DNA of 54,429 nucleotides from Alteribacillus sp041949975 (GTDB lineage Bacteria; Bacillota; Bacilli; Bacillales; Marinococcaceae), in assembly GCF_041949975.1 (NCBI RefSeq), contig NZ_JBHFQG010000026.1, positions 1 through 54,429 on the forward strand. The letters are read 5' to 3'. Positions 41,943 through 50,195 of the stretch are shown piece by piece (within the stretch, counting starts at the first letter, position 1; the number at the start of each line of letters is the position of its first letter). The notes beneath the pieces were generated by a model. That model made no database searches. It was not told the DNA's origin and saw only the letters and a program-made list of their open reading frames with translations. Made by a program: the position numbers and the translations under genes.

Positions 41943-43508
41943 GTGGATAATAGAATAACAGGATTTGCTTCGGGGATGGATATTAACCAAACTGTTCGGG
42001 ATTTAATGCAAGCAGAGAGACAGCCGCTTGTGAAAATGGAACAGGACTCATTGAGACTGCAATATGAAATGGAAGACTACCGCGAAATGAACCGAGAGTA
42101 CCAAAACTTCCATAATTCTATTTTTGATGGAATTATTCGTCGATCGAACACAACCGCTAAAGAAGCAACCAGTTCCAATGAGAGTTTGGTAGGAGTGAGT
42201 GCATCTGCAGACGCAGTCGAAGGGAGCCACACGATTTTAAATGTCACTCAGCTTGCTGCTGCTGCTTCAAATGTCAGTGATAATCCAGAGGCTGGGGATG
42301 GCGAGCCTCATGTGACAACAGCAGATGGCATGGAAGTGTTAAAAGCAGATCAGGCATTAGGAGAACAAATCGATCTCGATTGGGATGAAGATGGAAATTA
42401 TACGTTTGAAATAACGACCTTTGGAGAAGACGGAGAGAATACGGAAGAAATTACATTTAGCGAAACCGACAGTTTAAATGATATCATCGATCAGTTGAAT
42501 CGTTCCGGTGCTGGAGTCAGTGGGTTTTATGATGAAAATGCTGGGAAATTTTCTATTACCCGGAGCGAAACGGGTGTATTTAATGAAGATGGAAATGAAA
42601 TTAATTTTAATGGTGACGCCTTTTTAACAGATGTGCTCCACCTCGATGAAACCAATGAAACTGCCGGCCAAAATGCAAAGTTTGAGCTGAATGGCATTGA
42701 AACCGAACGTACATCCAATCAATTCAGCGAGAATGGTGTGGAGTTTACATTAAAAGATGAATTTGATACGCAGGTTAATGTGAGTGTAAATCCGGACACC
42801 GAAGGCATCAAAGAGACGATTATGGGTTTTGTGGATGATTACAATGAAATGCTTGAAAACACCAACGAGAAGCTGAATGAAGAATACTATAGAGACTATC
42901 CGCCTCTTACCGAAGACCAGCGTGGTGATATGACTGAAAAGGAAATTGAACAATGGGAAGAACGGTCGCAAAGCGGCTATCTTCACCGTGATGATATATT
43001 AACAAGAGGGTTAAATACGATGCGCCAGGATATGTATGAAGAAGTTGACACCGGAGAAGGAGCAGCTTTTTCGCATTTAACTGAAATTGGCATCACGACG
43101 AGCAGTGATTACCGGGAACGGGGTAAGCTGGAAGTAGATGAAACTGCCTTAGAGCAGGCCATTCAAGAAGATTCCGAAGCAGTCTATCAATTGTTTGCTG
43201 CTGACGGTGATTCTTATGAAGAAAAAGGTCTGGCCCGGCGGGTACGGGATTCCCTTGATAGTACGATGGACAGCATTGCCGAACGAGCAGGTGGTCCCAC
43301 TGTTCCGTCCCCTGATCAATTTACCATCGGACGTGAGATGACACAGCTTGAGGACCGCATGTCTAACTTTGAACGGCGTATGCAGCAAACCGAGGAACGC
43401 TACTGGGATCAGTTTACACGCATGGAACAGGCCATGGCCGAAGCAAATGCGCAGGCACAACAGATGCAGCAGCAAATGGCCGGCATGGGCGGAGGCGGCA
43501 TGATGTAA
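41943..43508 (+). CDS. fliD: FliD, filament cap protein
   Basis: 521 residues from GTG with AGGAGG upstream. The N-terminal FliD domain (ITGFASGMDINQTVRDLMQA) and C-terminal FliD domain (EIGITTSSDYRERGKLEVDE, SDPEG-like AVYQLFAADGD, SNFERRMQQTEERYWDQFTR) are complete. The middle is acidic. FliD caps the filament and folds exported flagellin. The C-terminus ends in a Gln/Met/Gly-rich tail (QMQQQMAGMGGGGMM), which is unusual. A broken second copy lies at 45832-46673. Confidence 0.95.
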   Translation: MDNRITGFASGMDINQTVRDLMQAERQPLVKMEQDSLRLQYEMEDYREMNREYQNFHNSIFDGIIRRSNTTAKEATSSNESLVGVSASADAVEGSHTILNVTQLAAAASNVSDNPEAGDGEPHVTTADGMEVLKADQALGEQIDLDWDEDGNYTFEITTFGEDGENTEEITFSETDSLNDIIDQLNRSGAGVSGFYDENAGKFSITRSETGVFNEDGNEINFNGDAFLTDVLHLDETNETAGQNAKFELNGIETERTSNQFSENGVEFTLKDEFDTQVNVSVNPDTEGIKETIMGFVDDYNEMLENTNEKLNEEYYRDYPPLTEDQRGDMTEKEIEQWEERSQSGYLHRDDILTRGLNTMRQDMYEEVDTGEGAAFSHLTEIGITTSSDYRERGKLEVDETALEQAIQEDSEAVYQLFAADGDSYEEKGLARRVRDSLDSTMDSIAERAGGPTVPSPDQFTIGREMTQLEDRMSNFERRMQQTEERYWDQFTRMEQAMAEANAQAQQMQQQMAGMGGGGMM

Positions 43509-43527
43509 AAAGTACATTCATTAAGGA

Positions 43528-43557
43528 GAGCAGGGCAATGATGCCTTGCTCTTGTTT
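43528..43557 (+). terminator. terminator behind fliD
   Basis: GAGCAGGGCA and TGCCTTGCTC pair with one G-T around ATGA, followed by TTGTTTAT. Confidence 0.7.
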
Positions 43558-43644
43558 ATATTTGGAAATGTACTAAACGTTCTTTTCACTTGGTAGAAAA
43601 CAAATGTTCGTGTATAGTGGAAGGGAAGAATGGAGGGATATCCC

Positions 43645-43857
43645 ATGGAAGGTGTGTTAAAAAGAGCATTAGAAAGTGGGAGACCTGTTGAAATTATTTA
43701 TGAAGCAAAAGACGGCACCCTCAGCCAGAGAAAGGTAACCATACACCGCATGAACGAGAAAGACGCCCTGGTGTGGTGCCATACCAAAAACGGTCTTCGC
43801 TCCCTTAAGATCCAGAATATATTATCGGCAAGTCCGGTACGAAAAAATCATGCGTAA
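43645..43857 (+). CDS. small WYL-domain-like protein
   Basis: About 70 residues; ATG at 43645 with GGAGGGA 6 nt upstream. The pattern RPVEIIYEAKDGTLSQRKVT, VWCHTKNGLRSLKIQNILSA is that of stand-alone WYL-type SH3-like domains. Such domains sense nucleic acids or small ligands when fused to HTH proteins; here there is no DNA-binding part. It is monocistronic between the fliD terminator and a convergent gene. Function unknown. Confidence 0.75.
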   Translation: MEGVLKRALESGRPVEIIYEAKDGTLSQRKVTIHRMNEKDALVWCHTKNGLRSLKIQNILSASPVRKNHA

Positions 43858-43882
43858 AATCACCTAAAAGTCTTTCCAATAA

Positions 43883-43917
43883 AACAAGATGGAGGCTGTT
43901 CTGGCCCCCATCTTGTT
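43883..43917. terminator. bidirectional terminator between convergent genes
   Basis: AACAAGATGG (43883-43892) and CCATCTTGTT (43908-43917) pair with GGC/GCC inside. The stop codon of the minus-strand membrane protein lies within the right arm. Confidence 0.75.
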
Positions 43918-44557
43918 AAGAAGAATATAAAACGTCTTTATTCGAGTAAAGCTTGGATAAAGCGGTAAGTTTTTCGTACCAAAATTGAATACAAGATCCT
44001 AACGTCAACGCTACGACAACCGTTCCTATTCCCACAGGACCTCCGATTAGAAAAGCTGTTCCGGCGACGACTACAGCAACAAATGTTTGGGAGGCACGTA
44101 TGGTCCAATTAAACCGCTCACTGAAAGCGAGAAACAATTGATCAATCGGAGCTCGTGGAAAGCCAGGCATGATATAAATAGCTACTCCTAAACTTACCAA
44201 TATAATCCCGGTGATAAAGACAATGATTTGAGCAAATAAAGGAGCAGAGGTTAAATGAACGTTTTTAAAAACGACCTCTAGCCAAAAGTCTAATATGATT
44301 GTCTCCAATATTAAAGGAATGATAGCCCAGTATTCTGGACGTTTCGATAAAAGATACCCATTCACAAAAATAAAGATTAATTGAAAGAATCCATACCACA
44401 TGCCTACGGTCAAACCGAGCTGTTCGGACAGGCCGGTGAAAAAAGCAGCCCAAAATCCTGCGCCCATTTCCGATTTAACCAGCAATGTTACACCTAAAAA
44501 ATTAATAACTATACCGAGAAGATAGAAGAAACATCGGTTCAAGTAAGCAATGGACAT
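43916..44557 (-). CDS. YczE/YitT-family integral membrane protein
   Basis: 213 residues with five to six membrane segments. The pattern GIVINFLGVTLLVKSEMGAG, GLTVGMWYGFFQLIFIFVNG and MPGFPRAPIDQLFLAFSERF is that of the YczE/YyaS/YitT group (DUF6198-type). These proteins have no established substrate; B. subtilis YczE affects bacillaene/surfactin-linked traits by an unknown route. The gene is convergent with the WYL gene and divergent from the hydrolase; it is not flagellar and interrupts the fliD-fliS order. Confidence 0.8.
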   Translation of the reverse strand: MSIAYLNRCFFYLLGIVINFLGVTLLVKSEMGAGFWAAFFTGLSEQLGLTVGMWYGFFQLIFIFVNGYLLSKRPEYWAIIPLILETIILDFWLEVVFKNVHLTSAPLFAQIIVFITGIILVSLGVAIYIMPGFPRAPIDQLFLAFSERFNWTIRASQTFVAVVVAGTAFLIGGPVGIGTVVVALTLGSCIQFWYEKLTALSKLYSNKDVLYSS

Positions 44558-44813
44558 ACGTTGGCCCCCTTTCTATGAAATCTATTATATATAGATAGTA
44601 AATATAAGATGTAGTGAGTATTACACATATATAATGACATAAACACGTTTTAACCAGTTATATAACCGTATAAAACGTAAAATAATTATATATGACTGAT
44701 TTTAATAACGGAAGAGTCTTTTTAAATCTCGGAATATTTAATTTTATAGGGATATGTTATCGTTTTATTATTCTGAACATTTGTGATAACATGCAACATA
44801 GGAGGGGATACCG
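44558..44813. other. divergent promoter region (yczE-like / hydrolase)
   Basis: About 255 nt, very AT-rich. It contains near-palindromic TA-rich stretches (for example ATCTATTATATATAGAT near 44580), but no boxes are assigned with confidence. Confidence 0.35.
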
Positions 44814-45665
44814 ATGGTGTCAGGTTCTATAGAAAATCAATCATTTACGATTTCGATGGATAATGATTTGCATCTTCGAGGAAATGTTCATGCTCCGGCT
44901 GCACGTACGAAAAAGCCGGTGGTCATTATCTGTCATGGCTTTAAAGGATTTAAAGATTGGAACTTCTTTCCTCACCTTGCGGATACATTAGCAGAGAACG
45001 GCTTTTATGCGATTCGTTTTAACTTCTCCCACAGCGGAGTGAATAAAAAAGATTTTGATGAACTGGATAAGTTTGCGGTAAATACTTATTCAAGAGAACA
45101 AGAGGATCTAAATGTTCTCATCGCTAATATAAAAGAGGAAAAGCTTCCTTTTTCTGACCAATTTGATTTAGAGCGAGTTGGGGTGCTTGGCCACAGCCGC
45201 GGCGGTGCCAATGCGATTTTGTTTGCAACCGATCACCCGAACGAAGTAAAAGCGGTGGTGACGTGGAATGGTGTTTCCGATATTGACTTTTTCGGGGAGG
45301 ATCTCAAAAAGGAAATTCGTGAAAAAGGTGTTGGTTATATCGCAAACCAGCGCACGAACCAGGACATGCCATTAAAGTCCAAGGTATTAGACGATATAAA
45401 AGCAAACAAAGACCGCTTTCATCTTCTCTCCAAAATGGAATCTTTGAAAGCTCCTGTGCACGTTGTACAAGGCGATGCGGATGGAGAGTGGCTTGTAAAA
45501 GGCGCGGACACCATGCAAAATACTGCCTCCCACCACTCTATTGCCGTTATACCAGGCGGAAATCATACCTTCAACGCCGCCCATCCCTTGAAAGAAACCA
45601 CACCGCAGCTTGACGAAGCAATGAAAGAAACGGTAGATTTTTTGAACCAAACGTTAGGTTCTTAG
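44814..45665 (+). CDS. alpha/beta hydrolase
   Basis: 283 residues, no signal peptide. The oxyanion region CHGFKGFKDWNFFP, nucleophile elbow GHSRGGANA, acid region VQGDADGEW and catalytic His in PGGNHTFNAAHPL make a complete Ser-Asp-His set. It resembles the dienelactone hydrolase / acyl-peptidase-like cytosolic esterases of Bacillaceae. The substrate is unknown. GGAGGGG precedes the ATG, and a strong terminator ends the unit, so it is an independent gene inserted in the flagellar locus. Confidence 0.88.
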   Translation: MVSGSIENQSFTISMDNDLHLRGNVHAPAARTKKPVVIICHGFKGFKDWNFFPHLADTLAENGFYAIRFNFSHSGVNKKDFDELDKFAVNTYSREQEDLNVLIANIKEEKLPFSDQFDLERVGVLGHSRGGANAILFATDHPNEVKAVVTWNGVSDIDFFGEDLKKEIREKGVGYIANQRTNQDMPLKSKVLDDIKANKDRFHLLSKMESLKAPVHVVQGDADGEWLVKGADTMQNTASHHSIAVIPGGNHTFNAAHPLKETTPQLDEAMKETVDFLNQTLGS

Positions 45666-45675
45666 AATGTAGTTG

Positions 45676-45718
45676 ATCGATTCATTTCCCGTTGACGGGG
45701 GAAGTGAATCGATTTTTT
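45676..45718 (+). terminator. terminator behind the alpha/beta hydrolase
   Basis: ATCGATTCATTTCCC pairs with GGGGAAGTGAATCGAT (with G-T) around a short loop, followed by TTTTTT. Confidence 0.85.
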
Positions 45719-45750
45719 CTTGTTTTTTACCTTCACAAAACGATATAGGA

Positions 45751-45758
45751 GCCGATAT
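45751..45758 (+). promoter_or_regulatory. sigma-D -10 element before the dead fliD copy
   Basis: A perfect GCCGATAT; the -35 at normal spacing is TTCA and not TAAA. It is probably a decayed sigma-D promoter. Confidence 0.5.
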
Positions 45759-45831
45759 AAAAGATAAAGAGTTTTATTACACAATTTCATACACTACTAA
45801 CAATTGAATATAGAGAGGAGAGGCGTAAATC

Positions 45832-46673
45832 GTGAGGTTATCAGGTTTTGCGTCTGGAATGGATATTGATCAGATGGTGAAAGATTTGATGCGGGCATAG
45901 CGCATGCCTGTGGATAAAATGGTGCAGAAGCGTCAAACGATGGAGTGGCAGATTGACGAATACCGAAGCATTAACCGTTTGTTTGATGAGTTTCGCAACA
46001 ATATTTTTGATACAGTCATGCGGAGAGCCAACATGGGTGCCCGTTCTGCTGCTTCTACAGATGACAGCCTCCGCTTACCGACGATCAAAAAGAAGCGATG
46101 AGTGACCGGGAAATTGAGCTGTGGGAAGAAAAAGCGAAAAGCGGCTTAATTGGAAATGACCGTATTATTTCCAGCTTTACAAATACATTTCGGGTCAATC
46201 TCTACGGCAGAGTGGAGACAGATTTTGATACGGAATACAGTCATTTGACAACGGTTGGTATTACGACGACGAAAAACTACATGGACCGTGGAAAGCTTGA
46301 AATTGATGAAACAAAGCTCCGCGAAGCGATAGAAAGTGATCCGGAAGGCGTGTTTGAACTGTTTGCAGCCGATGGGGAAAGCCGAGCAGAACAGGGAATT
46401 GCAATACGGCTGCGTCATTCTCTCGACAGCGCCATCGAATCACTGGCGGAGAGAGCTGGCGGTTTTAAAGGAAAAATTCAAAATCACCAATTCACATTAG
46501 GAAGAAATATTAATAACATCGAAGATCAAATTTCTAACTTCGAGCGGCGCCTTGTTGACACAGAAGAGCGGTACTGGCGGCAGTTTACATCGATGGAACA
46601 AGCCATTGCCCGCGCAAACGAACAAGCCAATTATTTTTACGCGCAGATGTTCGGAGGAAGCGGCGGTTTTTAA
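45832..46673 (+). pseudogene. fliD: second fliD copy, with a nonsense codon and large internal deletion
   Basis: GTG at 45832 with AGGAGA upstream. The N-terminus LSGFASGMDIDQMVKDLMRA matches FliD, but codon 23 is TAG (Glu in the intact copy). The frame continues to about codon 80 (FDEFRNNIFDTVMRRANMGA), then jumps directly to the region LTDDQKEAMSDREIELWEEK, in another phase; roughly 260 codons of the middle domain are missing compared with FliD at 41943. The C-terminal domain is intact from 46098 (VGITTTKNYMDRGKLEIDET, ISNFERRLVDTEERYW). It keeps a good ribosome site and a sigma-D -10 element. Confidence 0.92.
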
Positions 46674-46718
46674 CATAAAATAGGAAGTATTGCAGAAATA
46701 CAGGAGGATTGAAAAATT

Positions 46719-47279
46719 ATGGCATTTCAAAATGCGCAGGCTGTTTACCAAAAAAATATGAAACAGGCCGAAGCCTATAAAAAAACGGCTCCAGCAAGAA
46801 AAGAACAAACATACACACCAATAGCGAATGCTGGAAGCACAGCAGCCGCTGCTTCCACTGCAGCTTCGCAAAAGCCAAACACCAAACCAGCGCCAAAAAA
46901 TGCTTATCAGCAAAACGCTATCCAAACAGCCTCCCGCGGCGATTTGACTCTATTACTCTATAACGGCTGTCTCAAATTTATTGACAAAGCTGATAAAGCT
47001 ATGAGCGATAAAGACATAGAAAGCAAAAATAAATGTATAATCCGTGCGCAGGACATTATCCGAGAATTAATGGTAACGTTAAAGACGGATTCTGATATCG
47101 GGCAAAACATGTTTAGCTTATACGATTTTATCCACCGTCGATTGGTAGACGCCAACGTAAACAACGATAAAGAGGCACTCGCCGAAGCACGTGGTTTGGT
47201 CGAAGAGTTTCGGGATACCTGGAAGGAAATCATTAAACTCGACCGTCAGCAGCGCTTTGGAGAAGGAGACCAAGCATAA
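46719..47279 (+). CDS. fliS: FliS, flagellin export chaperone with an N-terminal extension
   Basis: 186 residues; the usual FliS is about 130. The FliS core starts near residue 60 (KNAYQQNAIQTASRGDLTLL, LYNGCLKFIDKADKAM, IIRAQDIIRELMVTLKTDSD, YDFIHRRLVDANVNND). The first ~58 residues begin with a FliS-like start (AFQNAQAVYQKNMKQAEAYK) and then a low-complexity Ala/Thr/Pro linker. It looks as if the N-terminal segment was duplicated. FliS binds the flagellin C-terminus and delivers it to the export gate. CAGGAGG precedes the ATG, and fliT follows after 1 nt. Confidence 0.93.
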   Translation: MAFQNAQAVYQKNMKQAEAYKKTAPARKEQTYTPIANAGSTAAAASTAASQKPNTKPAPKNAYQQNAIQTASRGDLTLLLYNGCLKFIDKADKAMSDKDIESKNKCIIRAQDIIRELMVTLKTDSDIGQNMFSLYDFIHRRLVDANVNNDKEALAEARGLVEEFRDTWKEIIKLDRQQRFGEGDQA

Positions 47280-47280
47280 C

Positions 47281-47643
47281 ATGGCTTTGGTCAAAGAACT
47301 GTTTCTTGTAACTAAAGCCCTGCACGAACACGTTTCGACAACACTTCCTAAAGAGCTCGACGAGCGCGATGTGTACGTAGAAAAACTCGAAGACTATCTC
47401 CAGCAGCGTGCTAAGCTGTTAGAAGAAATGAATAAGCAAACCGAATTTAACGATGCCGAACAAAAGCTGGGCCGTACTATTGTAAAAATGAACGAAGATA
47501 TCCAGCAGCGGATGGAAGCTTCCAAAGGAGAACTCCGCCTCGGTATGCAGCAATTGAAAAAAAAGAAAGAATCGAGTCAGCGTTACGAGAGACCATACAA
47601 CGGCCCCACCGTAGACGGCGTCTTTTTTGATCAAAAAAATTAA
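47281..47643 (+). CDS. fliT: FliT-like flagellar chaperone
   Basis: About 120 residues, helical and charged: LVKELFLVTKALHEHVSTTL, KLEDYLQQRAKLLEEMNKQT, and a C-terminal segment RPYNGPTVDGVFFDQKN like those of Bacillus FliT. It is expected to hold FliD for export. The start at 47281 directly follows the fliS stop, with AAGGAG inside the fliS 3' end, so translation is coupled. Family conservation is low, so the call leans on position. Confidence 0.85.
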   Translation: MALVKELFLVTKALHEHVSTTLPKELDERDVYVEKLEDYLQQRAKLLEEMNKQTEFNDAEQKLGRTIVKMNEDIQQRMEASKGELRLGMQQLKKKKESSQRYERPYNGPTVDGVFFDQKN

Positions 47644-47678
47644 AACAAAGCAGCCTGAAATGGGCTGCTTTGTTTTAA
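47642..47678. terminator. strong bidirectional terminator behind fliT
   Basis: AAAACAAAGCAGCC and GGGCTGCTTTGTTTT pair perfectly around TGAAAT. Confidence 0.9.
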
Positions 47679-47689
47679 TTATGTGATTT

Positions 47690-48075
47690 ATGTGGGGCCA
47701 GACCCCCACATAATTGAAGTTCATGCGTATTTCGTTATAAGTTGTGCATAAATGGCGGAAAGGAGTGCATATTTGGAGAAAAGCAGCGCATAAGTCTGGA
47801 TCAGAGGTTCATAACGAGAATAAATCAGCCCCCCTGTCCTTGGGGCCCTTGGAACTCCATGCATGATCATAATAAAACGAAGCTAATTTGGAAGTATGCA
47901 GCAGTTAGGTGAGTACATATCTAAGTGAAAGTGCATTATAAAAGCAAGAAAGCAGCCCAAACCTGAAGAAAAGGTGCATAAATCGCAAATAGCAGTTCAT
48001 AATCCAATACCCAGCACCCTCCATGCTAAAGCCGCCATTCATAATAAAATCGACCGCAACTTCATTCAAAAGAAC
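47690..48075 (+). repeat. degenerate ~22-nt tandem repeat array, array 4, with GGGGCCAGACCC motif
   Basis: TGTGGGGCCAGACCCCCACA lies at about 47691, directly behind the terminator. Units AGTTGTGCATAAATGGCGGA, AGTGCATATTTGGAGAAA, AGGTGCATAAATCGCAAAT and AGCAGTTCATAATCC follow. Same family as the arrays at 5095, 13815 and 23838. Confidence 0.65.
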
Positions 48076-48099
48076 GTCCTATACAAAAAAAAGCACAAT

Positions 48100-48134
48100 A
48101 ATGCTATGATCAAACCACATCCCCCCCCCCGCCC
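48100..48134 (+). promoter_or_regulatory. extended -10 promoter followed by a ten-C tract
   Basis: TGCTATGAT at about 48100-48108 is an extended -10 element. A run of ten C at 48121-48130, then GCCCC, lies between it and the GAAAGGAG ribosome site of the next gene. Confidence 0.5.
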
Positions 48135-48152
48135 CGAAAGGAGAACTCAATC

Positions 48153-48548
48153 ATGTCTCAGCGTTTACGAGAAGCAGAACGCGTTTTTTTACAGAGATAC
48201 AAAGAATGGCTCGATACGGTCGAAGAGGGCCTTTCCTCGGTGGCCTATTTTTACCGGGAAGGCCATGTGGATAATGGGGATCGGCTGCTAATTCAAATGA
48301 TGGAAGAATTTGCGCCTTTTTCATCGGATAACATGACGATGCGTTATTTGTTTGTAGAAAAGGAAGAAATGGCAGAGGACATGGAGAATTTTCACGATAA
48401 ATTGGAAAACGCGCAAAATATTTCTTCCTGCCATACAACAGAACAGCGGATACGTTTTTTAGCGTCGGACTTAATGCCTGCGTTTCAAAAGTGGAAACTT
48501 CTTGTGCAAAGCGTAAAAGAAGACGCGAAAAGGCCGGACCCAAGCTGA
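48153..48548 (+). CDS. second member of the small helical flagellar-locus family
   Basis: 131 residues, all-helical, no signal peptide; ATG with GAAAGGAG upstream. The segment EWLDTVEEGLSSVAYFYREG parallels ELSETMGEGLQHIQYLLNEG in the protein at 40498, and LMPAFQKWKLLVQ parallels LLPRWKKWSSTLE. The middle is more divergent and contains two cysteines-poor acidic helices. It stands alone behind the fliT terminator with a vegetative-type promoter, not a sigma-D box. Function unknown; a chaperone-like or flagellar regulatory role is inference from context. Confidence 0.75.
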   Translation: MSQRLREAERVFLQRYKEWLDTVEEGLSSVAYFYREGHVDNGDRLLIQMMEEFAPFSSDNMTMRYLFVEKEEMAEDMENFHDKLENAQNISSCHTTEQRIRFLASDLMPAFQKWKLLVQSVKEDAKRPDPS

Positions 48549-48620
48549 TTTACAACAAACAGCAGGAGTCCGGTCTTATTTGTATCGTATTTCATTCATT
48601 TGCTATGGTTATTCTAGAAT

Positions 48621-49703
48621 TTAATCTGTATTTGTATCATTTTCATCTTCTGCATCCTCATCGTTTTCCTCATTGCTAAGAAATTCGTTTAAATCGATTT
48701 CTACTTCCTCTTCGTCGTCTTCTGGTTCCGCGTCTTCATTATCCTTATAAAATTCTTCAATTTCTATGCCTTCAATGGTATCGAATTCTTCCATTTCTTT
48801 AAAACCGCTGAATTCTTCGAGCTCCATTTCCTCTGCGCTGTCTAGTACATCGGCAGGTACAGATACTTCTTCTGCTTCATTGAAATTATCATATCTGGCT
48901 ACAACGGTATGAGTGGAGCTGTAAGATTTTCCTTCTTCGCTGTTCATGTTCATATTCATGTCCATTCTCAACTTCTTGGCATAAAAAGTTCCCTTATCAA
49001 TCGACAGTTCAAACTCGAGACCTTCCATTTCGGTCATATACATCATATCTTCCATCATTTCAGAAAAATCGGTGTTGACCATTCGCATCATTTCTAAAGC
49101 AATCTGCTGCAGCTGCTCATTTTCTCCGGAGAAAGTAAGCCTGTAATGCTCATTGCCTTCCTCCATGTGAATGTCTTCAGTGTACGCTTCTATTAATTCA
49201 AGCGTATGGGCAGGTTTTTCAAACGATTCATCATAGGATTGAAGGTCTTCTGTAAATTCATCGGGAAACTTCACCCAGCGGCCCTCATTTGAATCAAAAA
49301 TATAATATCCTTTCTCCGTAAAGTAGCGTTCTAACCCGACAACATCCGTTGACGTTTCCCTTTTTCCGTTTTCCTCTGTCGTTTTAATGGTAGAAGTTTC
49401 ATGGTAACGAACGGGGTCAAGGTTAACTATGGTATGAGAGCGATATTTATTTCTTAAATATCCATCTTCTTTAAATCGGATATCTTGATTCATATTCGTG
49501 TCTATGGAGTAATTCTCTAGATCTTCCATCATATCAATGGACTGATCGAGAACATCATCGGCAGACTCTTCTTGTTCCTCCGGTTTTTCTTTCTCCGGCG
49601 GTTCAGAAGGTGTGCCGTTTTCATCCGTTTCTGCTTCTGATGTACATGCCGTGGCAAACACAGCCAGCATGATCACAAGCAGCCCCTTACGGATTCGTGA
49701 CAT
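48621..49703 (-). CDS. acidic lipoprotein, DUF6612-like
   Basis: 360 residues. The signal peptide has the lipobox ATAC at about residues 17-20. A first acidic linker is followed by a LolA/LppX-like beta domain (DDVLDQSIDMMEDLENYSID, SHTIVNLDPVRYHETSTIKT, YYIFDSNEGRWVKFPDE, HYRLTFSGENEQLQQIALEM), as in DUF6612 lipoproteins of Bacillaceae. The C-terminal ~70 residues are almost entirely Asp and Glu with few hydrophobics. The related folds carry lipids or hydrophobic ligands, but no ligand is known here. The extreme acidity fits a salt-loving or alkaline habitat. Confidence 0.82.
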   Translation of the reverse strand: MSRIRKGLLVIMLAVFATACTSEAETDENGTPSEPPEKEKPEEQEESADDVLDQSIDMMEDLENYSIDTNMNQDIRFKEDGYLRNKYRSHTIVNLDPVRYHETSTIKTTEENGKRETSTDVVGLERYFTEKGYYIFDSNEGRWVKFPDEFTEDLQSYDESFEKPAHTLELIEAYTEDIHMEEGNEHYRLTFSGENEQLQQIALEMMRMVNTDFSEMMEDMMYMTEMEGLEFELSIDKGTFYAKKLRMDMNMNMNSEEGKSYSSTHTVVARYDNFNEAEEVSVPADVLDSAEEMELEEFSGFKEMEEFDTIEGIEIEEFYKDNEDAEPEDDEEEVEIDLNEFLSNEENDEDAEDENDTNTD

Positions 49704-50195
49704 GGTACATCCTCCTCTATGTGAAGGGTATCATTAAAATAGTATCATATGTAGGATGGCTTGGATAGAGCAGGAAAAGGAGTTCAGAAAAATAAGTAGA
49801 AACTAATAAGAGAGCAGGAGCTGATGAGGGGTATCAGATCCTGTCGATGGTTTGAACCGTCTAAGAGAGGGAATTTCGGTTCAAATAGTAGGCATTTTGG
49901 GGAAAAGCGCCTATTAGATTAGTAAGGAGGGATATGTTGGGAGGAAAAGGACGATGTCAAAGAATCAAATATGTATTTCTTTTTGCCCTAAATTTATTTT
50001 ACCTTAACTTCATTTAATTTCAATAAAATGTAAAATTTCATACGGAAATTTAATTATTAGTTGTAAGTGGTTGTATATAATTGATTTTCTGGCAAGCAAA
50101 AATTTAAAATTCGGATAAAAAAGCATATAAATATTTATTTTCGGGTATGGAAATAAACAAATTGTTTACTGAGATGAAAAAAGGAGAGATCATTC
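49704..50195. promoter_or_regulatory. divergent intergenic region with a candidate gabD operator
   Basis: About 490 nt. The right part is AT-rich, and a perfect inverted repeat TAAACAA-A-TTGTTTA lies at 50154-50168, immediately before the AAAGGAGAG ribosome site of the dehydrogenase gene. This is a typical position for a repressor operator. Nothing else is recognised. Confidence 0.45.

Noticed and set aside
43630..43857. A longer start for the WYL-like gene at ATG 43630
   Set aside because: It overlaps the GGAGGGA ribosome site of the ATG at 43645, which has the better spacing.
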